A stretch of DNA of 64,000 bases from Francisella orientalis FNO12. GTDB lineage: Bacteria; Pseudomonadota; Gammaproteobacteria; Francisellales; Francisellaceae. Positions 9,502-19,233 of this stretch are shown here, piece by piece. The stretch is taken from the NCBI RefSeq assembly GCF_001042525.2, contig NZ_CP011921.2, forward strand, positions 744,001 through 808,000. The letters are read 5' to 3'. The position numbers and the translations under genes are program-made. Within the stretch, counting starts at the first letter, position 1; each line of letters opens with the position of its first letter. The notes below the pieces were generated by a model that saw only the letters and a list, made by a program, of their open reading frames with translations, was not told the DNA's origin and made no database searches.

Positions 9502-10155
9502 ATGATTAGTTTTATTAAAGGTACTTTAATTGAAAAAGATCCTACAGCTTTGCTTATAGATGTTAATGGCTTAGGTTATGAAGTTTTTGTTCCAATGACT
9601 ACATTTTACTCATTAGGTGAAATTAACAGTCAAATTAGTTTGTATACACATTTTGTTGTTCGTGAAGATGCCCAGCAATTATATGGTTTTAAAACAAAGG
9701 TTGATAAAAAAGTCTTTCAAGAATTAATAAAAGTAAGTGGAATAGGTGCTAGGACAGCTATTGCAATATTATCAGGTATGGATTCGACAACACTTTTACA
9801 TTGTATCGAGAATAAAGATTATGGGTTGTTAGCTACTGTACCGGGTATTGGCAAAAAAACAGCTGAGCGTTTAGTTGTTGAGATTTATGATAAATTATTA
9901 AAAATGGCAAATGAGATTTATAGTCAGTCATCTGATGCTTCAGTATCTGTAAATACTAATAATTCTCAACAAGCTCAAACACCAGCGGTTATTTCAAAAT
10001 CAATCTTTAGTGAGTCAGTAGATGCACTTTTAGTTCTTGGCTATAAACAAAAAGATGCAGAAAAAATGATTCGTGGTACTATTGGAGAATCAAAAACAGC
10101 TGCAGAAGCAATTCGCAAGGCTCTTCAAGGGTCTATAAGATCAAAAAATAAATAA
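9502..10155 (+). CDS. ruvA: Holliday junction DNA helicase subunit RuvA
   Basis: Tetrameric junction-binding protein that recruits the RuvB motor. The 217-residue product has an OB-fold N-terminus ([12 protein letters not shown]), two helix-hairpin-helix motifs ([13 protein letters not shown] and [13 protein letters not shown], about residues 75-125), a Ser/Asn/Gln-rich flexible linker (about 140-160) and the RuvB-binding C-terminal domain. I place the start at the ATG at 9502 rather than the GTG at 9499, because it gives the family N-terminus and leaves AGGA 8 bases upstream. Confidence 0.95.
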   Translation: MISFIKGTLIEKDPTALLIDVNGLGYEVFVPMTTFYSLGEINSQISLYTHFVVREDAQQLYGFKTKVDKKVFQELIKVSGIGARTAIAILSGMDSTTLLHCIENKDYGLLATVPGIGKKTAERLVVEIYDKLLKMANEIYSQSSDASVSVNTNNSQQAQTPAVISKSIFSESVDALLVLGYKQKDAEKMIRGTIGESKTAAEAIRKALQGSIRSKNK

Positions 10156-10172
10156 TCTAAGGAATTTTTAAA

Positions 10173-11591
10173 ATGATATTAGCTATAGCATTGATAGTGC
10201 TATTAGTCATTTGTGGCATAGTGCTGTTTTTTATACTTAATAAAAAATCTATAGAAACAAAGTATATTCAGACTCAATTTGAAGATTATAAAAATTCAGT
10301 ACAGCAAGAATTATTATCTTTGCGTAGTAAAGAATTAACTTTTGATACACTTTTAGATCAAGAGAAGCAAAAGAATTTAGAGTTAAAACAAGATAATAAT
10401 CTTCGTGTAGATGAGCTTAAACAAGAGCTTGAAGAAGAGAGAGAAAAGTCTTATCGCTATATCGAAGAAATAAAAAACTATAGGTCTCACGTATCAATGC
10501 TTGAAACTCAGCTTAAAGAACAAAATGCCGCTATGAAAGATAAGTTAGAGTTATTACAAAATAGTGAGGCTAAACTAAAAACTGAGTTTGAGAATTTAGC
10601 CAGTAAAATCTTTGAAGATAATTCAAAAAAGCTTAATGAGCGTAATCAAGAAAGCTTAAATAGTGTTCTAAATCCTGTACGTGAGCAGCTTAAAGATTTT
10701 AAGCAGAAAGTAGAAGATGTTTATGATAAAGAGTCTACCGCTAGAGGAGCTTTACAAAATGAGTTAAAAACTCTTAAAGAGTTAAACCAAAAAATGACTG
10801 CTGAGGCTCATAATCTCACAAATGCTCTTAGAAGTAGTACCAAGCAGCAAGGTATCTGGGGTGAGATGGTGCTTGAGAATGTCCTTGAGAAATCAGGTCT
10901 TCGCGAAGGCTTTGAATATTTCAGAGAAAAACATACTGTAGATGATGAAGGCAAAGCATATCGTCCTGATGTGGTTGTCAAATTACCTGATAGTAGAGAT
11001 ATTATCATAGATGCTAAAACTTCACTATTTGCATACAATGATTATATGGCGGCAGATGAAGAGCAAAAACAAGCTCATCTAAAAGCTCATATAAGATCTA
11101 TTCGTGAGCATATAAAAGGTCTTGCAAATAAAAGCTATGAGAATTTAAAAGGTATAAATTCATTAGATTTTATATTTATGTTTATACCAGTAGAGGGCGC
11201 TTTGCTTTTAGCTCTTGATAATGATACTAATCTTTATGATGAAGCATTTAAGCAAAAGATAATCTTAGTTAGTCCTACAACTTTACTAGTAGCATTACGA
11301 GCAGTTGAGAATACTTGGCGTTATGAGAAGCAAGCTCAGAGTATTACAGATATCTATAGTAGGGCTGAAGAGCTATATAAGAAATTTGTCGGCTTTGTAG
11401 ATGATCTAGAAAAAGTTGGTAAATCTATAAATGATGCTAATAAGTCTTATGAGAATGCTTTTAGTAAACTAAAAACAGGTCGTGGAAATTTAATCGGTCA
11501 AGTTGAAAAGTTAAAAGTAATATCAAATATAAAACCTAAAAAAGAGCTTGATAATAATTTAGTTGAAAATGCTATGGGTGATAATGAGTAA
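10173..11591 (+). CDS. rmuC: DNA recombination protein RmuC
   Basis: A 472-residue RmuC homologue: an N-terminal membrane anchor (residues 1-22), a long acidic/basic coiled coil (about 30-200), then the PD-(D/E)XK-like RmuC domain with QQGIWGEMVLENVLE, PDVVVKLPD and IIDAKTSL (the DAK motif of the nuclease core). RmuC limits inversions at short repeats and has recently been linked to genome-protection functions. It lies 17 bp after ruvA and 3 bp before the cytochrome gene. Confidence 0.94.
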   Translation: MILAIALIVLLVICGIVLFFILNKKSIETKYIQTQFEDYKNSVQQELLSLRSKELTFDTLLDQEKQKNLELKQDNNLRVDELKQELEEEREKSYRYIEEIKNYRSHVSMLETQLKEQNAAMKDKLELLQNSEAKLKTEFENLASKIFEDNSKKLNERNQESLNSVLNPVREQLKDFKQKVEDVYDKESTARGALQNELKTLKELNQKMTAEAHNLTNALRSSTKQQGIWGEMVLENVLEKSGLREGFEYFREKHTVDDEGKAYRPDVVVKLPDSRDIIIDAKTSLFAYNDYMAADEEQKQAHLKAHIRSIREHIKGLANKSYENLKGINSLDFIFMFIPVEGALLLALDNDTNLYDEAFKQKIILVSPTTLLVALRAVENTWRYEKQAQSITDIYSRAEELYKKFVGFVDDLEKVGKSINDANKSYENAFSKLKTGRGNLIGQVEKLKVISNIKPKKELDNNLVENAMGDNE

Positions 11592-11594
11592 AAT

Positions 11595-12179
11595 ATGAAT
11601 CTTTGCAACAAAACATATTCTTTTATAAAGTCGTTTTGGGAATATTTAGGACAATCACAAGACAAAAATTATCGTATTTTACATATTGTAGTAGGTATTG
11701 CTGTTTTATTTCAGATTATAAATAGTAATTTTGTGCATACTAAATATGGACTTAATGCATGGGCATATATTCATATGCTTAGTGGATTAGGGTTAGCAGT
11801 TTTAAGTGTACTATTGCTTATTATGTCATTAGACAAAAGAGGTTTAAGATACTATTTTCCATATTTGTATGGTGATTTCTCAGTGCTAAGAGAAGATATA
11901 TTAGAGTTGAGAAAATTTAAATTACCTAATGCTCGTAGTGGTAGCATTGCTGCCATAGTCCGAGGTTTAGGTTTATTAGCTTTGACTTTGGCTTGGGTTA
12001 CAGGATTTTTTTGGTTTACGGCTTGGAATTATCAGTCATCATATATTGATAGTTTAAAATCTATGCATAAAACACTTGTTGATCCCGTTGAGATATATAT
12101 TTATGCTCATGCTCTAATGGGAATTTTGCATTACATTTTGCAAAGATATTTTCCAAGTAGTATAAGCGACGTTAAATAA
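11595..12179 (+). CDS. Cytochrome b561-type membrane protein
   Basis: A 194-residue protein with four predicted helices and histidines placed as for two transmembrane haems: LHIVVG (about residue 29), YIHMLSG (about 60), and SMHKTL plus AHALMGILHY near the C-terminus. This fits the cytochrome b561/b6 superfamily of quinol or small-carrier oxidoreductases. The physiological partner is unknown. Probably co-transcribed with rmuC (3-bp gap). Confidence 0.72.
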   Translation: MNLCNKTYSFIKSFWEYLGQSQDKNYRILHIVVGIAVLFQIINSNFVHTKYGLNAWAYIHMLSGLGLAVLSVLLLIMSLDKRGLRYYFPYLYGDFSVLREDILELRKFKLPNARSGSIAAIVRGLGLLALTLAWVTGFFWFTAWNYQSSYIDSLKSMHKTLVDPVEIYIYAHALMGILHYILQRYFPSSISDVK

Positions 12180-12181
12180 TA

Positions 12182-12477
12182 TTAAGAAGTTTTTTTTGAT
12201 AAAGGCTTCAGAAAATCATCAATAGTACAATGATTTTCGATAGGATGGCGAAGGTTTTTGTCTTTATTAATACTGTAATGGTTATTTCTACCTACTTTTT
12301 TCACTGTTAAATAGGCTGTCTCGGTCAGGTCACTGAGTAATTTAGGACTGCTCTTTCAGTGGTCTCAACCTTGGTAGCCATATCTCTAATAGTTATGTTT
12401 AGGTTACTATTAATGAGACATAACACATGTGAATGATTTGTTAGAAAAGTCCAACTTTGAGGTTTTTTAGTAGCCAT
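12182..12477 (-). pseudogene. Winged-helix (MarR/ArsR-like) regulator, frameshifted
   Basis: From the ATG at 12477 the frame gives MATKKPQSWTFLTNHSHVL, then NITIRDMATKVETTERAV, the helix-turn-helix of a common winged-helix family. A frameshift near 12335 follows, after which another frame reads SDLTETAYLTVKKVGRNNHY and RHPIENHCTIDDFL to a TAA at 12182. The two parts together match the roughly 100-residue family end to end, so the only visible lesion is one base. First member of the decayed cluster at 12-19 kb. Confidence 0.72.
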
Positions 12478-12544
12478 TATCTATACTTTGTATTATTTAT
12501 TAGTTAATTATACTGGAGAATACGATAAAGATGAATAATGTAGC

Positions 12545-12983
12545 ACGATTTGCATTTCACCTTTGGCATTTGGCTTGAATCCCATATATAGTTAGTTATT
12601 ACTTTTGTACCATCAGTTTGTTGTACCATCAGTTTGGGTCAAGTGCTTGTTACTCATGACAATACCTATATTATCTTCGATAATATAACCAGTGTTTTCA
12701 AACTCTAATTCTGCCCATGGGCCAATTGCAAAACCGTTATCTTCAGGATATTTGTTATTGCCAGCCACAAAATAAGATATTGCACCATCTAAGCCACCTC
12801 TAAACATTTGCTTGGAAGTAAGAGTAGGTTTGAAAAGAACCTCACTATTATAATAGGCTCATATTTTTGATAAAATTGTGAGCTAGATTCTTATAGTCTC
12901 CTCCTTCTCTATAAGTTCTAGAAATCTTCAGAAGACCATCCTCCCGCTTAGCTAGTGCATTATCTAATATCTTGTTTAGTCAT
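12545..12983 (-). pseudogene. SnoaL/NTF2-like (CaMKII-association-domain-like) protein, decayed
   Basis: A good start (GAGAGGAG upstream of the ATG at 12983) is followed by frames reading ILDNALAKREDGLLKISRTY, then EVLFKPTLTSKQMFRGGLDG, ISYFVAGNNKYPEDNGFAIG, PWAELEFENTGYIIEDNIGI and MSNKHLTQTDGT. This resembles a gammaproteobacterial NTF2-fold family of about 180 residues, sometimes annotated as phosphoribosyl-AMP cyclohydrolase without biochemical basis. Several frameshifts and stops break it, including a 16-bp tandem duplication at 12605-12636 that adds a non-multiple of three. Family assignment is from memory of the conserved motifs. Confidence 0.55.
12605..12636. repeat. 16-bp tandem duplication inside the pseudogene
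   Basis: TTGTACCATCAGTTTG occurs twice, head to tail (12605-12620 and 12621-12636), with no mismatch. It shifts the reading frame of the decayed NTF2-like gene by one base, so it is a visible inactivating slip-duplication. Confidence 0.9.
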
Positions 12984-13235
12984 ATTTTTCTCCTCTCTTA
13001 AATATGAAATAAAATATATGTATCTAATTTCGCGTATTTTATTTCATAATAATGAGTTTGTAAAGTAATTTTTTCAAAAGAATCTTATTTGGAAAATTTA
13101 GAGTTGTAATATAAGAATATAAAACAAGATAGCTATTTATTTTAAATGACTAATTTAGAAAAAATTAATTATTGTTGTGTAATTTATTGGGTTTATAAAG
13201 TATCATTATCATAATATATCATAGAATTTTTGAGT

Positions 13236-14405
13236 ATGCATAGCGAGCCTCTTTTCCCTCTTTTTGTCGTAGTGATGCTAGGTGTGTTAATTGTCACTAT
13301 TGTTCTCAAAAAACTAAAACAGCCATATGTGGTTGCTTATCTTTTAACTGGTATTTTGTTAGGCCCTTATGGGCTAAAACTAATTCGAGACCATGAGAAT
13401 TTAGCTAGGTTAGGAGAAATTGGTGTAATACTGTTATTATTCTTTGCAGGCATGGAAGTATCACCTAGAAAGTTTGCTGAAAACTGGAAGGTTCCTACTA
13501 TAGGTACAATGCTACAGATGCTAGTAACTAGCTTTATTGTATCTATGATTGGTTATGTTTTAGATTGGAGTATAGCTAAGATATTGCTATTTGGTGCTGT
13601 GATTAGTCTAAGTAGTACAGCGGTTGTACTTAAATTATTGAATGATAATGGCAGTATGAAGACACGTTTAGGTCAAAATGTACTTGGTGTACTTTTAATT
13701 CAAGATTTAGCAGTAGTACCAATGCTTATTATTATAAGAATTATTGGTGGAGAAGAGCCATCAGTTAGTCAGATATTGATACAGGTTGTAGGAGGTATTT
13801 TAGTTATATCAATTGCTGCTATTATGGCCGTAAAGAAAAATATAAAAATACCATTTATATCTGTATTAGGCAAAGATGAGGAAATGAGAGTTTTTGCCGC
13901 TTTAGTTATCTGTTTTGGTATGGCTGGGCTAACTGAGTCTTTAGAGCTATCCTCAGCATTAGGGGCCTTTATTGGGGGAATGATTGTATCTACTGTCGAA
14001 GAAACAGAGTGGGTTGGCCACAGCCTTTCTACTGTCAAAACAATTTTTATGGCGCTCTTTTTTATTTCTATAGGTATGTTGATTGATCTTAATCTATTTT
14101 GGAATCATATATCTTTATTCATCTCATTGTTACTACTAACCTATGTCTTAAATACGACAATAAATGCACTTATTTTTAAGGCATTACGTCAAAGAACTGA
14201 TGAAGCATTGATAGGTGGCGCAATGTTATCTCAAATTGGAGAATTCAGTTTTGTATTGATTTCTATGGGATATGTTTCAGGAATTCTATCAGATACTATG
14301 TATCAATATTGTATAACATTGATATCATTGTCATTATTGTTTAGTCCATTATGGATTAGTACTATTAATTTATATATCAAAAAGTTTATTAGGAAGAAAG
14401 CTTAG
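13236..14405 (+). CDS. CPA2-family cation:proton antiporter (KefB/C-like membrane domain)
   Basis: About 389 residues forming a complete Na+/H+-exchanger-type membrane domain of about 12 helices: LLTGILLGPYGLKLI, LGEIGVILLLFFAGMEVSP, SLSSTAVVLKLLND, LIQDLAVVPML and ALGAFIGGMIVS are the CPA2 signatures. It stops after the membrane domain, so the cytoplasmic TrkA-N/RCK domain of E. coli KefB/C is absent. K+ or Na+ efflux against H+ is likely; the ion cannot be fixed from sequence. I favour the ATG at 13236, but an upstream in-frame TTG at 13230 is possible. It is the only intact gene between 12.2 and 19.2 kb, and its 3' end overlaps a converging mscS pseudogene. Confidence 0.85.
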   Translation: MHSEPLFPLFVVVMLGVLIVTIVLKKLKQPYVVAYLLTGILLGPYGLKLIRDHENLARLGEIGVILLLFFAGMEVSPRKFAENWKVPTIGTMLQMLVTSFIVSMIGYVLDWSIAKILLFGAVISLSSTAVVLKLLNDNGSMKTRLGQNVLGVLLIQDLAVVPMLIIIRIIGGEEPSVSQILIQVVGGILVISIAAIMAVKKNIKIPFISVLGKDEEMRVFAALVICFGMAGLTESLELSSALGAFIGGMIVSTVEETEWVGHSLSTVKTIFMALFFISIGMLIDLNLFWNHISLFISLLLLTYVLNTTINALIFKALRQRTDEALIGGAMLSQIGEFSFVLISMGYVSGILSDTMYQYCITLISLSLLFSPLWISTINLYIKKFIRKKA

Positions 14406-15218
14406 CTTTAACTTCTTTGATTAGCTCTTGAATATATTGCTGTTCTATTTCTTTTTTATCATCTATATAACAATAAAAATAAGCCTGTAAATTTACGATA
14501 TTTTCTTTGTCTGCTACAGTTTTTATCTCAACATTTGAGGCAAAATTATATACTCCACATTGTTTGAGTTTATTCTTACTAAGAATACTACTTTTGAGAA
14601 GTCTTCATCGAATGAGTATTTATTTGCAATTATTTTCTAATTTTAGAGTCTAAATTATCTCTTATTTTTAGCACATTTTGTTCTGTATTTAGCAGGAAAG
14701 GAACTTTATGTAACATAATATTTTCATCGCTAGTAAATGTCGAGATAATGCTAGTGATAACTATTGAGTTTGCGAATTTTAGAAGCTTTCCAGTTGTCTT
14801 TCTATGTCCATGTTCAGTTGTTTCATACATTCTAAATAAAATAACTTTACTTCCGTAATATAACCATATTGTCCTTAAATCTGGATATAATCTCCTTCAG
14901 AAAATAAGCTTCTCCAATTGATAATGATCCAGCCAACAAGATTCATTACAGTTTCTTTATTTACTATTATTAAACCGGCAGCTACTAAGCGCAACATTGT
15001 AAATAAGTTAGTAATCCCACCAAGCCATATTTTTATTATTATTAAAAAAAGATTATTATGCTGATATATATTATTCGAGATTTTAACTTATTAATTTGTT
15101 TTATCGTTGTTTTTCTTTTTTTCAGTATGTGAAATGACAAGATAGCTATAATGACAATAATTACTGAGATAACAAGAGTAGAAACGCTATTAAATATTAG
15201 TTCGTTATATGTTGTCAT
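14389..15218 (-). pseudogene. MscS-family mechanosensitive channel, decayed
   Basis: Starting at the ATG at 15218 the frame gives MTTYNELIFNSVSTLVISVI and further hydrophobic sequence, then stops. Other frames continue with WLGGITNLFTMLRLVAAGLI, NLVGWIIINWRSLFSEGDYI, RMYETTEHGHRKTTGKLLKF and ANSIVITSIISTFTSDENIM, ending EQQYIQELIKEVKAKLSS. The WR.LF..GD.I and KFANSIV blocks match the beta domain of small-conductance mechanosensitive channels. At least four frame changes or stops are present. The 3' end overlaps the converging antiporter by 17 bp. Confidence 0.75.
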
Positions 15219-15238
15219 AGAAGTATCCCAAAGATATT

Positions 15239-15276
15239 AAATTTATAAATAAAGTATATGGTTTATTTATAAATTT
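15239..15276. repeat. Perfect 15-bp inverted repeat in a divergent promoter region
   Basis: AAATTTATAAATAAA (15239-15253), an 8-base loop, then its exact complement (15262-15276). It lies in the 253-bp gap between the divergent mscS pseudogene and the MFS pseudogene. Nothing else recognisable was seen in that gap (15219-15471). It could be an AT-rich operator or cruciform; a terminator is less likely because only a short T stretch follows. Confidence 0.7.
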
Positions 15277-15471
15277 TTGAATTTAAAATAAGCATAAAAT
15301 TTATAATTATTTTGGTTGCAAAATATATATAAATACACCTCATTCGAATATTTATAATATTACTATTTACAAAATCAAAGTAATTAGACCTAAACTTAAT
15401 GATATTTGATCGTAAAAAAAGGTTTTTTCTATATCCTATAAATATGGTTAGCTACTAATATGTATTGACTG

Positions 15472-16737
15472 ATGAGGACTCAGAGATATAGTCTATTAAT
15501 AGGGTGGGGTATCTGGATCGTGGCTACGATCTTCTATGGTTTAGACTATTTTCAACATACTGCACCAAGTGTTTTAATCAAACCAATATCTATGGATACG
15601 GGAGTAGGCATAGAGGATATAGCTTATGTAATGAGTATATATTTTCCTATTTATGCAATATCCCAAGTTCCAGCTAGTATGATGCTAGATAGGTTTGGCT
15701 CTAGGTAATGTTATCAATATTGTGTTTAGTTATGAGTTTTGGGATTTTACTATTTGTATATGATCCAAGCTTAGATACAATGCTAATAGGTAGGGTTTTG
15801 ATTGCTGTAGGTTCAGCGGTAGCTTTTATAGGAACGCTAAAAGTGGCTGCTGATATTTTACCCGAGAGGGTATTTCCTATCGCTGTAGGACTGACTAATA
15901 CGATAGGAGTACTTGGAGGAATATTTGGTCAAGTATTACTAAATCATTTAGTGATCCTTCATGGTTGACAATCAGCTTTAGCCTTAATAGGTTATTTTGG
16001 TATTTTTTGGAGTTTAATAATTATTATTTTTTTGAAATCATCGATAAATATTAAAAATCCTACTAATAATTTTAAGTATTTGAGCTTTGGTCAAAGTTTA
16101 AAATTGCTTCTAAATAAGAAGTTATGGTTATTAGCAATTTATGCAGGATTAATGGTTGGCATTGTTGTTAATTCGTTTTCAGAGCTTTATGATGTTTTAT
16201 TTTTAGAGCAAGCTTATGATCTATCACAACACACAGCAGCACAAATAAGTGTAATGATATTCGTAGGTATAGCAGTTGGGGGACCATCACATGGTTTTAT
16301 TGTTAGTCTATTTGGTGAAAAGAGAATATGGATGCTAATCTGTAATTTAATTACTTTATTAGCATTTTCATCTGTAATTATGTTTGCAAGTTCTATTACA
16401 GTTAGTTACTTATATATTATATTTTTTATAATAGGATTTTCGGTTTCGAGTATGCTTTTGGCATTTTCAGTAGTAGAAGAGATACTTCCGGCACAAATTA
16501 AAGCTACCGCATTAGCTATTGTTAATATGGTTGAGCGATATTTCAATATTTAATCAGCTATATTAGTGTATATCTAAATAGAGGTCCATTGACTGGTCGA
16601 GTAGATATGAATGTTTTTGATAGAGCTTTTTATATTTAATAGTACCTTTATTTATAAGTACTTTAATAATATTCTCATTAGTCATAGAAAAATATAGAAT
16701 GCGTGAGATTAGTTTAGATAAGTTAAGTAAGTTTTAA
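15472..16737 (+). pseudogene. MFS transporter, broken (first of a convergent pair)
   Basis: Fragments add up to a roughly 420-residue major-facilitator protein: SLLIGWGIWIVATIFYGLDY and QVPASMMLDRFGSR (motif A), a frame change near 15705, LLSILCLVMSFGILLFVYDP with IAVGSAVAFIGTLKVAADIL, an in-frame TGA near 15967, then a long stretch ending PAQIKATALAIVNMVE, another break near 16545, and a last helix ending YRMREISLDKLSKF. At least three lesions. The sequence resembles the Fpt/Pht-like carriers. It converges on another broken MFS gene 28 bp away. Confidence 0.85.
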
Positions 16738-16765
16738 AAAATACTTTATTTCACATCTACAAAAA

Positions 16766-18030
16766 TCACTTCTTTTTTGGATCTACAGAATGTTTCTTTG
16801 ATAAAAAAATATACTTATTAACACACCCTAAGGCAGTAAATACCAACAATAAACTTAAACTAGTTTGATAGCTTGTTATAGATGGATTTTTGCCTTGATT
16901 AGAAAATAAATCAAAAACCTCATTAATAATCGGTGAACCAACTCCTACTGATAGCATAATAAGAAAGTTATTAACCCCTAATGCTGCTGCTCTACATCCA
17001 GAACTAGATTGCTCAGAGATAATGGCAAATCCAATACTTTGTCCACTAGCTCCTAAGCCTAAGCAAATAAATGATAAATATAATATTGCTTGATTTATTG
17101 GAAAGAAAATAATTGTAGCTAATGAAACAAAAGTTAAACAGATAGCAAAAATCATAACGGGCTTTCTTCTTTTTATGCGATCAGATATTGCACCAAGACT
17201 AGGACAGCCAATACCATACCCTAACCATGCTAAGGTAATCAAATAAGAACGGAATTTAGCATCAAAGCCATTTAAGGATAAGAAGCTTTTAGTAGCATTT
17301 TCATAAAGATATTCTATTGCTAAGTAAGTAGTAGCTGAGAAAACTGCAATTAACCAAATTTTTTTATTGGAAAATATACTTTGAATCTCTTTCATTATTG
17401 ATGTTGGGGTATTTAGAATAATAAATCTATTTTTACCTGATTCACTAGATTGATCATTGTTTTTTACTATAACTATAGTTATTCCAGCTAGAACAACACC
17501 TATTATTGCTAATATAATAAATACATAGCGCCAGTCTATACCACCAGCTTGCGACAAAGACTCTAGAGGACCTGCGCAAGCATTGGTCCGAGAACACCAA
17601 TAAACTGTGAAAGACCGATAAATAAACCAATATGTTTGTGTGGTAGCCAGTCATATACAGCAATTAATAAACATAAAAAGCCAAAAGAAGCACCGAAACC
17701 TATCATAATTTTATATACTAGAGCTGCAGCAAAACTATTTGATAGACCAAATAATCCAACTCCTAATACACATACTAATATGGCTAAAGTTAGAGCTTTT
17801 TTTAGGCCAAGTTTGTCAGTAATAATACCTACTGGAATTTGCATGATTCCATATGTAAGCTAATAAGCGGTAGAGCTAAGAATACTAAAAGTTAGTATGC
17901 TCAAATCAAGATCAGATATTATCTAATGCTTGAATGTGCCTAAGATAGTTCTTAATAAAAACTCGTACATAAAAAATACAGCACAAGTCAGCCATATAGT
18001 GATTACCAAAAAAGATAATCTATTATTCAT
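16766..18030 (-). pseudogene. MFS transporter, Fpt/Pht-like, broken (second of a convergent pair)
   Basis: From the ATG at 18030 the frame reads MNNRLSFLVITIWLTCAVFF and YEFLLRTILGTFKH, followed by two in-frame stops before YGIMQIPVGIITDKLGLKKA. A frameshift near 17565 separates the next 93-residue fragment from a 263-residue C-terminal part starting SQAGGIDWRYVF. The FMYEFLLR start and the WLGYGIGCPSLGAISDRIK motif mirror the intact carrier at 8298-9491, so the two are paralogues. Broken by at least three lesions. Confidence 0.87.
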
Positions 18031-18048
18031 CACTAAAAATTTCTTTTG

Positions 18049-19029
18049 TTATTTTTCCCAATTTTCTATTTTTGCTTCTGCTTTTTCATCATCTTGAAAA
18101 GGTGATACTTTGAATACTAAGTCACCTTCTTTAATCATAGGGTAGTTGTTAATGCCTAAGATAATTCCATCAATCGGAGATCTTAGATTAACACTATCAT
18201 CGTTGCCGAATGGATCTATTAGTTTACCTATTCTCTCACCTTCTTTGACCCTTGTACCAAGCTCAATTTCTGTTCTTAAGATTCCAGGTTTATCTGATAT
18301 TGTCCATTCAGTGTCTTCTAAGATAAGAGGTTTAACCTATTGAACAAAATCTTGATCTTTTTAATATATCAATTTTGCGCATTACATTTTGAATACCTGC
18401 TACACCAACATTTATAGCCTCTTCATCAAATTTATTAGCTTCACCTGCTTCATCGCAGATGAATGGTATATCTAAGTCTTGGTGAATCTTACGTATACTT
18501 GATCGACTCATATTTACAGCAGTAATAACAGGAGCTTGAAAGGCTCTAGCCATTTTGATAGATTCTTCATCTTCAGCATTGAAATACACTTGAGGTAATA
18601 TTTCATGATTTAATGCGCCTGTTTTAATTTGTACGGAATAATCAGTTTTTTTGATTATCTCTTGAGTTATTCTATATGTATAGCGATGGATGTATGAACC
18701 AGATTCATCACCAGGGAAAGCTTGTTCGAGTGTTTGACTATGTTTTATGGCGTGTACTAGACCAAAAACATTTAATACAGGAATAGCAATTATTGTTCCA
18801 TGTAATCTTTTGGGTTTGTTTTTTCTAGTATAGAGTTGATGATTTCAATACCATTAAACTCATCACCACTAACCATGCCAAAAATTAGAATACATAGACC
18901 TTCTTTTACACCGTTGAGAATTTTAATAGGTAAATACATTGGTGCACATGAGTATTGGCTTGGTAATGGCATTGCCAAAGTTGCCATTTCTCCAGCTTGA
19001 AAGGTATTATCAAAAATTTTGAATTTCAT
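18049..19029 (-). pseudogene. Succinylglutamate desuccinylase/aspartoacylase-family protein, broken
   Basis: The first part, MKFKIFDNTFQAGEMATLAM and LPIKILNGVKEGLCILIFGM, continues as VSGDEFNGIEIINSIL. After a frame change near 18795 come HGTIIAIPVLNVFGLVHAIK and then AFPGDESGSYIHRYTYRI. After a second break near 18340 a biotinyl-lipoyl-like tail reads IGKLIDPFGNDDSVNLRSPI and ends KAEAKIENWEK. This is the AstE/AspA metallopeptidase-like layout. The zinc-binding H..E motif is SGDE rather than HGDE, so zinc binding may already have been changed before the frameshifts. Confidence 0.8.
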
Positions 19030-19233
19030 AAAGTTAATATAGATTTAGGAACTATTTGATTTTAAAAGGTACAGGTAGTATAACAAAGACAAAATCTTAA
19101 TTCAAAAGACAGGGTAATATACAGCAAATACTAAAAATAATAGATAAAAACTTATTTTTAGGCTTTTAAAGTTTCTAAAAAACATTAAAATTGATGAGCG
19201 TAAGGTGTGTGAATTTTAAAAGGTTGTATAGGT

